NCBI RefSeq assembly: GCF_001436375.1
Contig: NZ_AZGA01000043.1
Coordinates: forward strand, 1-33,265
Length of the DNA: 33,265 nt
Reading direction: 5' to 3'
Source: Agrilactobacillus composti DSM 18527 = JCM 14202
GTDB taxonomy: Bacteria > Bacillota > Bacilli > Lactobacillales > Lactobacillaceae
Positions 33,088 through 33,265 of the stretch are shown piece by piece; positions within the stretch are counted from its first letter, which is position 1, and each line of letters opens with the position of its first letter. The translations under genes were made by a program, and so were the position numbers. Under the pieces are notes generated by a model that made no database searches, was not told the origin of the DNA, and saw only the letters and a program-made list of their open reading frames with translations.

Positions 33088-33265
33088 GGTAGATTGCAAA
33101 TTTAATCCGAATTTTTGGACAAATTTGTCAGCATAACCTGATACGGTGTTTGCCAGTCGAGTATTTTAAGCGGTCGCTGGTTAATTTGGAGTAACGTCGT
33201 CGTTAAATTTTGAGCACTAATGTGCTCAAAATAAGTCCCCTTAGGATAAAAATAGCGTAAGTTCC
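33088..33265 (-). mobile_element. IS30-family element, 3' end (partial, second copy)
   Basis: The reverse complement reads the same transposase C-terminus as 3-164, with stop at 33102-33104 and the element end at about 33088. The two copies share 56 identical terminal bases at the window edges but differ at many positions beyond, e.g. HISAQNLTTTLLQINQRP here against HISAQGLKTTLLEINQRP. The copies point toward each other across the window. Confidence 0.87.
33102..33263 (-). pseudogene. IS30 transposase C-terminal fragment (cut by window edge)
   Basis: The last 53 codons of an IS30-family DDE transposase, incomplete only because the window ends; catalytic residues lie outside. Confidence 0.85.

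Noticed and set aside
1-33265. Complete circular plasmid
   Set aside because: The end repeat is inverted, not direct, so the ends do not close into a circle; the contig stops in two IS30 copies.

Overview
The window looks like an assembled contig of a mobilizable, low-GC Gram-positive plasmid from the Lactobacillaceae; I infer this from gene families, promoters, ribosome binding sites and IS types, and cannot name the species. Both ends lie inside IS30-family transposase genes that point inward. The outermost 56 bp are identical in inverted orientation, the usual sign of an assembly stopping in a repeated IS.

Plasmid backbone (about 300-8800): a two-TM surface protein, a ParA ATPase with a small ribbon-helix-helix partner, a RepA_N-type initiator with iterons nested inside its own gene, a RelB-like/small protein/zeta-toxin operon, two small coiled-coil mobilization-type proteins, a MOBQ-like oriT and a MobA/MobL relaxase. 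Upstream of repA the minus strand shows a complete promoter-to-terminator unit that fits a copy-control antisense RNA.

Accessory mosaic (8990-14390): a DUF262 (GmrS-like) gene and a SorC-type regulator, both cut at an IS256-family element with a frameshifted transposase; a DUF2798 membrane protein; a candidate type I toxin-antitoxin locus (33-aa hydrophobic ORF with an antisense RNA); a P1B-type metal ATPase with SPC motif; and the tail of a cation diffusion facilitator.

Arsenic transposon (14391-22810): a Tn3-family element with 38-bp inverted repeats carrying arsR-arsA-arsB-arsD-arsC, a serine resolvase, a res-like region and a tnpA broken at a G run. Two ArsR-box-like palindromes control the operon. 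The right end contains two nested terminal repeats.

Right part (22811-33265): the 3' part of a group II intron, an NADH peroxidase gene and a pyridoxamine-oxidase-fold gene, an ISL3 fragment abutting an IS5-family element with a -1 frameshift, a metal operon (P1B ATPase with CPG motif, HMA chaperone, Dps-like protein), and an autoregulated ABC efflux operon (ATPase, permease, TetR). The cargo is dominated by metal and arsenic detoxification, redox defence and efflux, held together by at least six different mobile elements.
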